DNA of 33,906 bases, from the NCBI GenBank assembly GCA_026982475.1, contig JALSHB010000010.1, positions 1 through 33,906 of the forward strand. The letters are read 5' to 3'. The notes beneath the pieces were generated by a model. It saw nothing but the letters and a program-made list of their open reading frames with translations. It was not told the DNA's origin and did not search any database. Positions 24,363-32,161 of the stretch are shown in pieces (positions within the stretch are counted from its first letter, which is position 1; the number at the start of each line of letters is the position of its first letter). The DNA comes from Chromatiales bacterium (GTDB taxonomy: Bacteria; Pseudomonadota; Gammaproteobacteria; SZUA-152). The position numbers and the translations under genes are program-made.

Positions 24363-25256
24363 TTAGCTCACACGCTGATAAAAGCGCGCCCGGTACATCA
24401 GACGGCCCTGGCCGGCCGGCGCCTCGTCTTCAAAGGCGCTGCGGGTGTGCAGTACATTGTTGCAGATCACGCCCTGACCGGCGCTCAGCCGGTGACGGAA
24501 GATCATGGGTGAATCCTCCGCCAACAGGGCCTCCAGCGAGCGCACCGCGGCCTGGGTGTCGGCGTCACGTTTCCATGCGATGGAACGGGTGCGCGCGGTG
24601 TAGCGCATGTGCAGTTTGCCGCTGGCCGCATCCACGGTAAATACCGGGCCACTCTGCGCCGGACGAATCTCGACACCCTGTTCAACGTTGGCGGGGATGG
24701 TCATGGCGTCCGGCTGCATCAGGGCGGCGATGTGGCGTGGATTTTCGTCGCGCAGGCGGATGTAGGCGATCTCGTGATCCAGCAGGCGGTTTTCGCCCCC
24801 CCGCGCCGCCGGACGCGCACAGTGCAGCACCATGGCGAGCACCCGGTGCCGGGGCGAATTGTAGTAGCCGTCGGTGTGCCAGCTGATGGCATGATTGCTG
24901 TAGGGAATGTAGTCGTGCTGGCGGCGCTGCGCCGACACCTGCAGGGCCGAGATGCCATCGTCGTCGGCGTACATGTTGCAGTCCAGGTCGTGCAGACCAA
25001 GCTGCGCGCCCAGGTCGGTCAGCAGGGTCTTGTCCAGGGCTTCGTCGGGATGCGCCAGGGTGTAGACAGCCATGTTGGCGCGCTCGCAGGCCCGCAAAAT
25101 CGCGGCACGCTCGGTATCGCTCAGGGCATGCGGGTTTTCGACTGGCACCACCAATTCATCCAGACGGACGGGAAAGTCCGCCAGCTTGCGCTCCCGCCAG
25201 GCGCCGTAGGCCTGCGTGGCGTCAAGATCGAAGGGACTGTTGTCTGTGTGCGCCAT
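24363..25256 (-). CDS. TauD/TfdA-like Fe(II)/2-oxoglutarate dioxygenase
   Basis: 297 residues from the ATG at 25256; a longer frame to 25340 begins in noncoding-looking sequence and is rejected. His127 and Asp129 (SWHTDGYYN) and His270 (NNVLHTRSAF) form the iron triad, with Arg285 or Arg289 (GRLMYRARF) for 2-oxoglutarate. TauD relatives release sulfite from taurine, so a sulfur-linked substrate is possible but is only inferred from proximity to dsr. It is the first gene of a leftward five-gene operon and is divergent from dsrA across 448 nt. Confidence 0.9.
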   Translation of the reverse strand: MAHTDNSPFDLDATQAYGAWRERKLADFPVRLDELVVPVENPHALSDTERAAILRACERANMAVYTLAHPDEALDKTLLTDLGAQLGLHDLDCNMYADDDGISALQVSAQRRQHDYIPYSNHAISWHTDGYYNSPRHRVLAMVLHCARPAARGGENRLLDHEIAYIRLRDENPRHIAALMQPDAMTIPANVEQGVEIRPAQSGPVFTVDAASGKLHMRYTARTRSIAWKRDADTQAAVRSLEALLAEDSPMIFRHRLSAGQGVICNNVLHTRSAFEDEAPAGQGRLMYRARFYQRVS

Positions 25257-25331
25257 GGCGTCGTTTCCAGCGGTTGAGGTCAAGCGACCCATGCTCCATA
25301 CCCGATCTGCCACCCCTCCCCAAACGGGGGA

Positions 25332-25359
25332 TTTACACATTCAAGCATTAGCATATAAT
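25332..25359 (+). promoter_or_regulatory. Sigma-70 type promoter, probably for dsrA
   Basis: TTTACA, 16-nt spacer, perfect TATAAT at 25354-25359. Transcription would start near 25366, giving a dsrA leader of about 340 nt. Overlapping leftward boxes for the TauD-like operon are plausible in this AT-rich stretch but not resolvable. Confidence 0.55.
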
Positions 25360-25489
25360 CATATTTGCAATATCCAACATAACAGAGATTCAGCGACTGG
25401 CAACACCACATCAGGGATATACGAAGCTGCTCCAGTGGTCATGTAGCAGGGGCAGTCGCCGGCGTCCAGCGCGATTCGTCAATCCGATA

Positions 25490-25515
25490 CCTGAATCCGC
25501 AGGCTCAGGTATCAC
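25490..25515. promoter_or_regulatory. Palindromic motif, copy 2, upstream of dsrA
   Basis: CCTGA-ATCCGCAGGC-TCAGG followed by TATCAC; here the outer arms extend to ATACCTGA/TCAGGTAT (8 bp). Matches 21323-21348 at 24 of 26 positions. It sits inside the predicted dsrA leader. An additional TGACC/GGTCA half-site pair lies at 25553-25579. The rest of 25257-25704 shows no gene. Confidence 0.55.
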
Positions 25516-25704
25516 CTAAGGGATAGCCCCGCTGCGGCGACCCCCTCCCCTTTGACCAATTGCGCCATGACGCGGGTCACATAGACTTCAATCAGTCAAA
25601 GGCTGACCATTTGTATGGCTTCCCGCGAAGTCCAGAAAAACAAGAATGGTCCGATGTTATGCCAGAAGGGCTAGACGCGATTTCAAAACCAGGAGAAACG
25701 GGCA

Positions 25705-27012
25705 ATGGCCGAGCAAACACCCAAGAACCCCGAGAAGCACAGTACTTACCTCCCCAAGGAGAAGCATTCCAGCAAGCCGCTGCATGACACCCCCATGCTG
25801 GACGAGCTGGAATCCGGCCCCTGGCCGAGCTTTGTCACCGGCCTGAAACGTCTCGCCATGGACAACAACATGATGGTGGACCTGCTGGGTCAGCTGGAGC
25901 ATTCCTACGAGACCCGCCTGGGTTACTGGAAGGGTGGCACGGTCTCCGTTCTGGGTTATGGCGGCGGCATCATCCCCCGCTTCACCGAGCTGATGGACGA
26001 AGAGGGCAAGCCCCTGTTCCCCGAGGCCAAGGAATTCCACACCGTGCGCGTGCAGCCGCCCGCCGGCAACCACTACACCACCGCCATGCTGCGTCAACTG
26101 TCCGAGTCCTGGAACAAGTACGGTTCCGGCCTCATCGCCTTCCACGGCCAGACCGGCAACATCATGTTCATCGGCACCACCTCTGAAAAGACCCAGCCCT
26201 TCTTCGACGAGATCAACAGCTACGGCTGGGATCTCGGCGGCGCGGGTCCCTGCGTGCGCACCGGCATGTCCTGCGTGGGCGCCGCCCGCTGCGAACAGTC
26301 CTGTGCCAACGAACAGAAGATCCACCGCCTGCTGGTCAACAACTTCCTCGACGACATGCACCGCCCGGCCCTGCCCTACAAGTTCAAGTTCAAGGTATCG
26401 GGCTGTCCCAACGACTGCATGAACTCCATCCAGCGTTCCGACTTCGCCGTCATCGGCACCTGGCGCGACGACATGCAGGTAGACCAGGAAGAAGTGAAGA
26501 AATTCGTCGCCGACAAGGGCCGCGACTACGTGGTCGAAAACGTCGTCAACCTCTGCCCCACCAACGCCCTGAGCCTCAACGAAGACGACACCCTCAACGT
26601 CGACAACCGCAACTGTGTGCGCTGCATGCACTGCATCAACGTCATGACCAAGGCGCTGTCACCGGGCAACGACAAGGGCGTCACCATCCTCCTCGGCGGC
26701 AAACGCACGCTGAAGATCGGCGACCTGATGGGCACCGTCATCGTCCCCTTCATGAAGCTGGAGACCGAAGAGGACTACGAGCGCATCGTCGAACTGGCCG
26801 AGGAGATCATCGATTTCTGGGCCGAGAACGCCCTGGAGCACGAGCGCGTCGGCGAGACCATCGACCGCATCGGCCTGGTCAACTTCCTCGAGGGCATCGA
26901 TCTCGACGTTGATCCGCACATGATCAGCGAGACGCGCCAGAGCAGCTACATCCGCATGGACAAGTGGGACGAAGAAGCCGAGAAGTGGAAACAGCGTCAG
27001 GCCGCGGGCTGA
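25705..27012 (+). CDS. dsrA: Reverse dissimilatory sulfite reductase alpha subunit DsrA
   Basis: 435 residues, AGGAGA before the ATG. Cys190-x5-Cys196 (CVGAARC) and Cys234-x3-Cys238 (CPNDC) ligate the siroheme-coupled [4Fe-4S] cluster. A ferredoxin domain follows with Cys284, Cys304, Cys307 and Cys310 (CPTNALS, CVRCMHC). The N-terminus (LESGPWPSFVTGLKRLA) resembles oxidative-type DsrA of sulfur oxidisers, and dsrEFH downstream supports that direction. In the cytoplasm DsrAB oxidises sulfur carried by DsrC to sulfite. It heads the operon. Confidence 0.98.
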   Translation: MAEQTPKNPEKHSTYLPKEKHSSKPLHDTPMLDELESGPWPSFVTGLKRLAMDNNMMVDLLGQLEHSYETRLGYWKGGTVSVLGYGGGIIPRFTELMDEEGKPLFPEAKEFHTVRVQPPAGNHYTTAMLRQLSESWNKYGSGLIAFHGQTGNIMFIGTTSEKTQPFFDEINSYGWDLGGAGPCVRTGMSCVGAARCEQSCANEQKIHRLLVNNFLDDMHRPALPYKFKFKVSGCPNDCMNSIQRSDFAVIGTWRDDMQVDQEEVKKFVADKGRDYVVENVVNLCPTNALSLNEDDTLNVDNRNCVRCMHCINVMTKALSPGNDKGVTILLGGKRTLKIGDLMGTVIVPFMKLETEEDYERIVELAEEIIDFWAENALEHERVGETIDRIGLVNFLEGIDLDVDPHMISETRQSSYIRMDKWDEEAEKWKQRQAAG

Positions 27013-27079
27013 CCCGCCACTCCTGGACACAGGCACCCCACCGAACACAGATTCGACAAAATTATTGGAGGTTAACCCG

Positions 27080-28153
27080 ATGAGCGAGCAACCGAAATTC
27101 CCCATCGAGAGCGGTGTACCGGATCCCTTCCAGTACATGCACCCGATCTACATCAAGAACTTCGGCAACTGGAAGTATCACGAACGTCCCCGTCCCGGCG
27201 TGCTGCATCACGTCGCCAAGAGCGGTGACGAGGTATGGACCGTACGCGTCGGCACCCAGCGCCAGCTCGGCCCCTACGAGATCAACCTGCTGTGCGACAT
27301 CATCGACAAGTACGCCGATGGCTACGTGCGCTTCACCATCCGTTCCAACATGGAGGTCAGCGTCACCGACGAGGCCAAGGTCGAGCCGCTGATCCAGGCC
27401 TTCGAGGACGCCGGCTACCCGGTGGGCGGCACCGGTCCCTCGGTGACCATGATTTCCCACACCCAGGGCTGGTTGCACTGCGACATCCCCGGTACCGACG
27501 CCTCCGGCGTGGTCAAGGCGCTGATGGACGAGCTGCACGACGAATTCACCGCCGAGCAGATGCCCAACCGCGTGCACATCACCACCTCCTGCTGCCAGAT
27601 CAACTGTGGCGGCCAGGGCGACATCGCCATCAACGTGCAGCACACCAAGCCACCGAAGATCAATCACGACCTGGTGGCCAACGTCTGCGAGCGTCCCTCC
27701 GTGGTGGCCCGCTGCCCGGTCGCCGCCATCCGCCCGGCGATGGTCAACGGCAAGCCCTCACTGGAAGTCGACGAAAAGAAATGCATCTGCTGCGGCGCCT
27801 GCTTCCCGCCCTGCCCACCCATGCAGATCAACGATCCTGACCACTCCAAGCTGGCCATCTGGATCGGCGGCAAGCACTCCAACGCCCGCAGCAAGCCCAT
27901 GTTCCACAAGCTGGTGGTGGCCGGCGTGCCCAACAACCCGCCGCGCTGGCCCGAGGTATCCGAGATCGTCAAGAAGATCCTCTCGGTCTACAAGGACGAC
28001 GCCAAGGATTGGGAGCGCATCGGCGACTGGGTCGAGCGCATCGGCTGGCCACGCTTCTTCGAGCTGACCGACCTGCCGTTCACCAAGTTCCACGTCGAAA
28101 ACTGGCGCGGCGGCCGTCATGCCCTCAACGCCTCGGCGCACATCCGTTTCTAA
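27080..28153 (+). CDS. dsrB: Reverse dissimilatory sulfite reductase beta subunit DsrB
   Basis: 357 residues from the ATG at 27080, chosen because TTGGAGGT lies eight bases before it; an upstream start at 27065 overlaps that site. Cys171, Cys172 and Cys176 (SCCQINCGGQGD) mark the siroheme/cluster region, and CICCGACFPPC (235-245) the ferredoxin domain. Each alpha-beta unit forms part of the alpha2-beta2 enzyme that contacts the DsrC tail. The gene follows dsrA after 67 nt. Confidence 0.98.
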   Translation: MSEQPKFPIESGVPDPFQYMHPIYIKNFGNWKYHERPRPGVLHHVAKSGDEVWTVRVGTQRQLGPYEINLLCDIIDKYADGYVRFTIRSNMEVSVTDEAKVEPLIQAFEDAGYPVGGTGPSVTMISHTQGWLHCDIPGTDASGVVKALMDELHDEFTAEQMPNRVHITTSCCQINCGGQGDIAINVQHTKPPKINHDLVANVCERPSVVARCPVAAIRPAMVNGKPSLEVDEKKCICCGACFPPCPPMQINDPDHSKLAIWIGGKHSNARSKPMFHKLVVAGVPNNPPRWPEVSEIVKKILSVYKDDAKDWERIGDWVERIGWPRFFELTDLPFTKFHVENWRGGRHALNASAHIRF

Positions 28154-28168
28154 GGCCGGGGGATACGC

Positions 28169-28561
28169 ATGAAATTTTCGATTCTGGTCAGTGAAGGGCC
28201 CTACACGCACGAAGCGGCGGACACGGCCTACAACTTCACCAAGGCCGCGCTGGAGAAGGGACACGAGATCTATCGCATCTTTTTCTACCACGACGGCGTC
28301 AACAACGGCACCCGCCTGACCACCCCGCCGCAGGACGACCGCAACATCGTCAACCGCTGGTCGGAGCTGGCGCAGGCGCACGAACTCGACCTGGTGCTGT
28401 GTGTCGCCGCGGCCCAGCGCCGCGGCATCGCCGACGCCGACGAGGCCAAGCGCAACGGCAAGGACGCCGACAACATCGCGCCGGGCTTCCGCATCTCCGG
28501 TCTCGGCCAGCTGATCGAGGCCGGCATCGAGTCCGACCGTCTCATCACCTTCGGCGATTAA
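28169..28561 (+). CDS. dsrE: Sulfurtransferase subunit DsrE
   Basis: 130 residues. Cys78 (LVLCVAAAQRRG) matches the sulfur-binding cysteine of Allochromatium DsrE. The DsrEFH heterohexamer takes sulfur from the TusA branch and passes it to DsrC; presence of dsrEFH distinguishes oxidisers from sulfate reducers. It starts 15 nt after dsrB. Confidence 0.97.
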   Translation: MKFSILVSEGPYTHEAADTAYNFTKAALEKGHEIYRIFFYHDGVNNGTRLTTPPQDDRNIVNRWSELAQAHELDLVLCVAAAQRRGIADADEAKRNGKDADNIAPGFRISGLGQLIEAGIESDRLITFGD

Positions 28562-28571
28562 GGGGAGCGCT

Positions 28572-28973
28572 ATGTCAAAACGTTTTTTGTATGTCAACCG
28601 CAAGGCGCCCTACGGCACCATCTATGCCCTGGAATCGCTGGAAGTGGTACTGATCGGCGCCGCCTTCGAGCAGGACGTCAGCCTCGCCTTTCTCGATGAT
28701 GGCGTGTTTCAGCTCGTCAAGGGCCAGCAGACCGACGAACTGGGCGTGAAGAACTTCTCCCCCACCTACAAGGCGCTGGGCGACTACGACGTCAACAAGA
28801 TCTACGTCGAAAAGGAATCCCTGGAAGCCCGCGGCCTGAGCCTCGACGACCTGCTTCCCCTCACCTACGAGGATGAAGACGACGACTGGGCCGAGAAAGA
28901 TTCCATCAAGCTCGTCAGCGCCGCCGAGCTGGCCGAAATCATGGAAGCCCAGGACGTGGTCCTGAGCTTCTGA
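28572..28973 (+). CDS. dsrF: DsrF subunit of DsrEFH
   Basis: 133 residues with GGGGAG upstream. It has the DsrE-like fold (RFLYVNRKAPYGTIYALESLEVVLIGAAF) but no cysteine at all, so it is a structural rather than sulfur-carrying subunit. It lies 10 nt after dsrE. Confidence 0.96.
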   Translation: MSKRFLYVNRKAPYGTIYALESLEVVLIGAAFEQDVSLAFLDDGVFQLVKGQQTDELGVKNFSPTYKALGDYDVNKIYVEKESLEARGLSLDDLLPLTYEDEDDDWAEKDSIKLVSAAELAEIMEAQDVVLSF

Positions 28974-28985
28974 GGGAGATAAAAA

Positions 28986-29288
28986 ATGCTGCACACCGTC
29001 AACAAATCACCCCTCGAGCGCAATGCGCTGGAATCCTGCCTCAAGCATGCCGTGAAAGGCAGCGCCGTGCTTCTCATCGAAGACGGCGTCTATGGCGCCA
29101 TGAAGGGAACCGTGAAGTCCTCCATGGTGGAAGACGCAATGAAGGATATTTCCTTCTATGTGATCAGGCCCGACCTCAAGGCGCGTGGCATCGATGAAAG
29201 CCGGGTCATCGACGGCATCGAGATCATCGACTACCACGGCTTCGTGGACCTCGCGGCCAAATACGACAAGACCCAATCCTGGCTCTGA
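28986..29288 (+). CDS. dsrH: DsrH subunit of DsrEFH
   Basis: 100 residues with GAGGGAGA upstream. Cys18 (ALESCLKHA) corresponds to the single cysteine near position 20 in characterised DsrH. LLIEDGVYGAMKGT is a TusB/DsrH family stretch. It completes the DsrEFH heterohexamer. Confidence 0.95.
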   Translation: MLHTVNKSPLERNALESCLKHAVKGSAVLLIEDGVYGAMKGTVKSSMVEDAMKDISFYVIRPDLKARGIDESRVIDGIEIIDYHGFVDLAAKYDKTQSWL

Positions 29289-29348
29289 TTTTTCAGCCAG
29301 ATTCATTTCCACAAACAGTCAATATAGACACATACAGGAGAGATCCCC

Positions 29349-29681
29349 ATGGCCCTGGAAGTAAATGGAAAGAGCATCGCCGTCGACGAAGAAGGCTACC
29401 TCGAGAATCGTGATGACTGGAACATGGACATCGCCAAGGCAATCGCCAAGGAAGAAGGTCTGGACATGACCGACGCCCACTGGGAAGTGGTCAACTTCCT
29501 GCGCGAATACTATGACGAGTACCAGATCGCCCCCGCCGTTCGCGTGCTGACCAAGTCCATCGGCAAAAAGCTGGGCAAGGACAAGGGTAACAGCAAGTAT
29601 CTGTACGAACTGTTCCCCTACGGTCCCGCCAAGCAGGCCTGCAAGATCGCCGGCCTGCCCAAGCCGACCGGCTGCGTCTGA
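29349..29681 (+). CDS. dsrC: Sulfur carrier protein DsrC
   Basis: 110 residues with CAGGAGA upstream. The flexible C-terminal tail has both redox cysteines, Cys98 and penultimate Cys109 (QACKIAGLPKPTGCV), which carry sulfur as a persulfide or trisulfide between DsrEFH, DsrAB and DsrMK. The 60-nt gap after dsrH contains a TATAGA (29323-29328) that could be a weak promoter -10 box, but no good -35 accompanies it. Two hairpins follow the gene. Confidence 0.97.
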   Translation: MALEVNGKSIAVDEEGYLENRDDWNMDIAKAIAKEEGLDMTDAHWEVVNFLREYYDEYQIAPAVRVLTKSIGKKLGKDKGNSKYLYELFPYGPAKQACKIAGLPKPTGCV

Positions 29682-29701
29682 TTCACCTCAGACCCTTTAC
29701 G

Positions 29702-29764
29702 GCCCGCCTGTGGGCGGGCTGACCAAATTCCTCTGCACGCGCCGGTGCATCACCACCGGCGCGT
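29702..29764 (+). terminator. Two hairpins between dsrC and dsrM
   Basis: First, GCCCGCC/GGCGGGC at 29702-29719. Second, an 11-bp stem ACGCGCCGGTG/CACCGGCGCGT at 29737-29764. Neither is followed by a T run, so they may stabilise the upstream mRNA or attenuate rather than fully terminate. This would keep DsrC, needed in quantity, above DsrM and DsrK. Confidence 0.5.
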
Positions 29765-29801
29765 CAGGACAACGCTGGCTTACAACGCTCAAGGTCAACC
29801 G

Positions 29802-30518
29802 ATGATTCTTTCAGTGGTTTTCGCCCTATTGTTCTATGCCGCCACGATCCTGCTGGTGGTCGGAGTGGCGCGCAAGATCGCGGTCTATGCGCGCACCCCC
29901 GCGCCACTGAAAATTCCCGTCGCCCCGGCCCCCCTGACCAGGGCCGGCGTGGTCTGGCGCATGACCAAGGAAATCACCGTATTCCGCAGCCTGTTCTTTT
30001 CCAACAAGTGGATCTGGCTGTTCGGCTGGATGTTCCATGTCGCCCTGGCCTTGGTGCTGGCCCGCCACCTGCGGTATTTCACCGAGCCCGTGTGGGGCTG
30101 GGTGGCGCTGATCCAGCCGTTCGGCAAATACGCCGCCTTCGCCATGATCGCCGGCCTCGCCGGCCTCTGGGCGCGCCGCTTCCTGGTCGACCGCGTACGC
30201 TACATCACCAGCCTTTCCGACCACCTGATGCTGGCCCTGCTGATGGCCATCGCCCTCAGCGGCCTGGGCATCAAGTATCTGTCACACACGGACATCGTCG
30301 ACATCAAGGCCTACATGCTGGGCCTGATGTACTTCGACTGGCAGCCACTGCCCGCCGACGGTTTCGTGCTGCTGCACTTCAGCCTGGTCATCACCCTGAT
30401 GGTGGTGTTCCCGATCAGCAAGCTGCTGCACGCACCCGGCATGTTCTTCGCCCCCACCCGCACCCAGGTCGACGATGCGCGTGAGGTTCGTCACACCGCA
30501 GGCTGGACTGCCGAGTAA
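29802..30518 (+). CDS. dsrM: DsrM membrane cytochrome subunit
   Basis: 238 residues from the ATG at 29802, with AAGG upstream; an earlier ATG at 29745 lies in the hairpin. About five membrane helices, NarI-like, begin MILSVVFALLFYAATILLVVGVARK; FHVALALVLARHLRYF and LLHFSLVITLMVVFPISKLLHAPG include histidines suited to bind haem b. DsrM belongs to the DsrMKJOP complex that moves electrons between the quinone pool and DsrC. It ends 19 nt before dsrK. Confidence 0.95.
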   Translation: MILSVVFALLFYAATILLVVGVARKIAVYARTPAPLKIPVAPAPLTRAGVVWRMTKEITVFRSLFFSNKWIWLFGWMFHVALALVLARHLRYFTEPVWGWVALIQPFGKYAAFAMIAGLAGLWARRFLVDRVRYITSLSDHLMLALLMAIALSGLGIKYLSHTDIVDIKAYMLGLMYFDWQPLPADGFVLLHFSLVITLMVVFPISKLLHAPGMFFAPTRTQVDDAREVRHTAGWTAE

Positions 30519-30537
30519 CAACACGAGGTCTTACGAC

Positions 30538-32043
30538 GTGGCAAAGGCAACCTTCGACACTCCGGAACTGAAACCGCACCAGGAAGTGGTGGACCTCCCG
30601 ACCGTCAAACCCGGGACGATGCATCACCTCAAGACCTTCCCGGCCAAGCCGGTTCACAACGAGAGCATCGGCTACCCCGGCGAGCTGGTCGACGACTGGC
30701 AGGACAAGGCCGTGCAACGCCTCGGCGAACTGGTGGAGGGTTCCAAGGCCCTGCGCGTGTTTCTCGATACCTGCGTCAAGTGCGGCGCCTGTACCGACAA
30801 GTGCCATTATTTCCTCGGCACCCAGGACCCCAACAACATGCCGGTGGCGCGCCAGGATCTGCTGCGCAGCGTCTACCGTCGTTATTTCACCTTTGCCGGA
30901 AAACACTTCCCCAAACTGGTCGGCGCCAAGGATTTCGACAAGCCGATGCTGGACGACTGGTACAACTACTTCCACCAGTGTTCCCAGTGCCGCCGCTGCT
31001 CCGTGTTCTGCCCCTACGGCATCGACACCGCCGAAATCTCCATGGCCGCGCGCGAGGTCATGGACTCCATCGGCGTCGGCCAGAAATATTGCAATGAAAT
31101 CCTCGGCAAGGTGCACAAGGTGGGCAACAACCTCGGCCTGCCGGAGCCGGCGCTGGTCGACACCCTGGAGGGCCTGGAAGAAGACGTCGAAGAAGACACC
31201 GGCGTGCTGGTGCGCTTCCCGGTGGACCAGAAGGGCGCCGACGTGCTGCTGATCACGCCCTCGGCCGACTTCTTCGCCGAGCCGCACATCGATGGCCTGA
31301 TCGGCTACGGCAAGGTGTTTCACCAGGCCGGCATCAGCTGGACGCTGAGTTCCTACGCCTCCGAGGCCGCCAACTTCTCCATGTTCATCGGCAGCGCCGA
31401 CAACTTAAAAAAGACCGCCATGCGCATCCGCGAGGCCGCCCTCGAACTGGGCGTCAAGCGCATCATCGTCGGCGAATGCGGCCATGCCTGGCGCGTGGCC
31501 TACAGCTTCTGGAACACCCTGATCGGACCCTTCGACTTCCTCGATCCCAAATACCCCGTGCCGCAGCACATCGTCGAGTTCACCTACGACCTGATCCAGC
31601 GCGGCGCCCTCGAGCTGGACAAGGAAGCCAACGATCACCGCCGCATCACCTTCCACGATTCCTGCAACGTGGCGCGCGCCTCGCGCATGGGCAACATCCC
31701 CGGCGGACAGTTCATCCTGCCGCGCGAGGTGATCAAGGCAGCGGCCAACAACTTCTTCGACATGGCCCCCGACACCATCCACGAAAAGACCTTCTGCTGT
31801 GGTGGCGGTGGTGGCCTGCTCACGGACGACCTGATGGAACTGCGGGTCAAGGGCGCGATGCCGCGCATGCAGGCCCTGAAGCAGGTGGTGGAGGAAAACG
31901 ACGTCAACACCCTGGTGGCCATCTGCGCCATCTGCAAGACGCAGTTCGCCAAGGTGTTGCCCTACTACCAGTTCGATAGCCACATGATTACCAGCCTGCA
32001 CGAAGTGGTTGGCGACGCCATCCAGTTGGGCGCAAAGGAATAA
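30538..32043 (+). CDS. dsrK: DsrK, HdrD-like iron-sulfur subunit
   Basis: 501 residues from GTG at 30538, with GAGGTC eight bases upstream. Two [4Fe-4S] motifs lie at Cys79-Cys89 (CVKCGACTDKC) and Cys148-Cys158 (CSQCRRCSVFC). The C-terminal CCG-type region (FHDSCNVAR, FCCGGGGG, CAICKTQF) should bind the special [4Fe-4S] centre that acts on the DsrC disulfide or trisulfide, as in heterodisulfide reductase HdrD. It is bound to the inner face of the membrane through DsrM. Confidence 0.97.
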   Translation: MAKATFDTPELKPHQEVVDLPTVKPGTMHHLKTFPAKPVHNESIGYPGELVDDWQDKAVQRLGELVEGSKALRVFLDTCVKCGACTDKCHYFLGTQDPNNMPVARQDLLRSVYRRYFTFAGKHFPKLVGAKDFDKPMLDDWYNYFHQCSQCRRCSVFCPYGIDTAEISMAAREVMDSIGVGQKYCNEILGKVHKVGNNLGLPEPALVDTLEGLEEDVEEDTGVLVRFPVDQKGADVLLITPSADFFAEPHIDGLIGYGKVFHQAGISWTLSSYASEAANFSMFIGSADNLKKTAMRIREAALELGVKRIIVGECGHAWRVAYSFWNTLIGPFDFLDPKYPVPQHIVEFTYDLIQRGALELDKEANDHRRITFHDSCNVARASRMGNIPGGQFILPREVIKAAANNFFDMAPDTIHEKTFCCGGGGGLLTDDLMELRVKGAMPRMQALKQVVEENDVNTLVAICAICKTQFAKVLPYYQFDSHMITSLHEVVGDAIQLGAKE

Positions 32044-32064
32044 CGATTTAAAACCGACAGCAGC

Positions 32065-32097
32065 GACCGCAGGCTGGGCGATGACCGCCCTGCGGTC
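32065..32097 (+). terminator. Bulged stem-loop between dsrK and dsrL
   Basis: GACCGCA/TGCGGTC and GGGCG/CGCCC stack with a four-base bulge around an ATGAC loop. No T run follows. It may stabilise dsrK mRNA or partly attenuate readthrough to dsrL. Confidence 0.45.
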
Positions 32098-32161
32098 TAA
32101 CGATCAAACGAGAACAACTGAATTAGAAACTGACGCACCAGTGGATTAGGAGACTGACACG

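Noticed and set aside
25257-25340. N-terminal extension of the TauD-like gene
   Set aside because: It would enter the promoter region and the extra residues do not resemble the family.
25560-25787. 75-codon frame in the dsrA leader
   Set aside because: It overlaps the dsrA start in another frame, has no ribosome site and no recognisable sequence.
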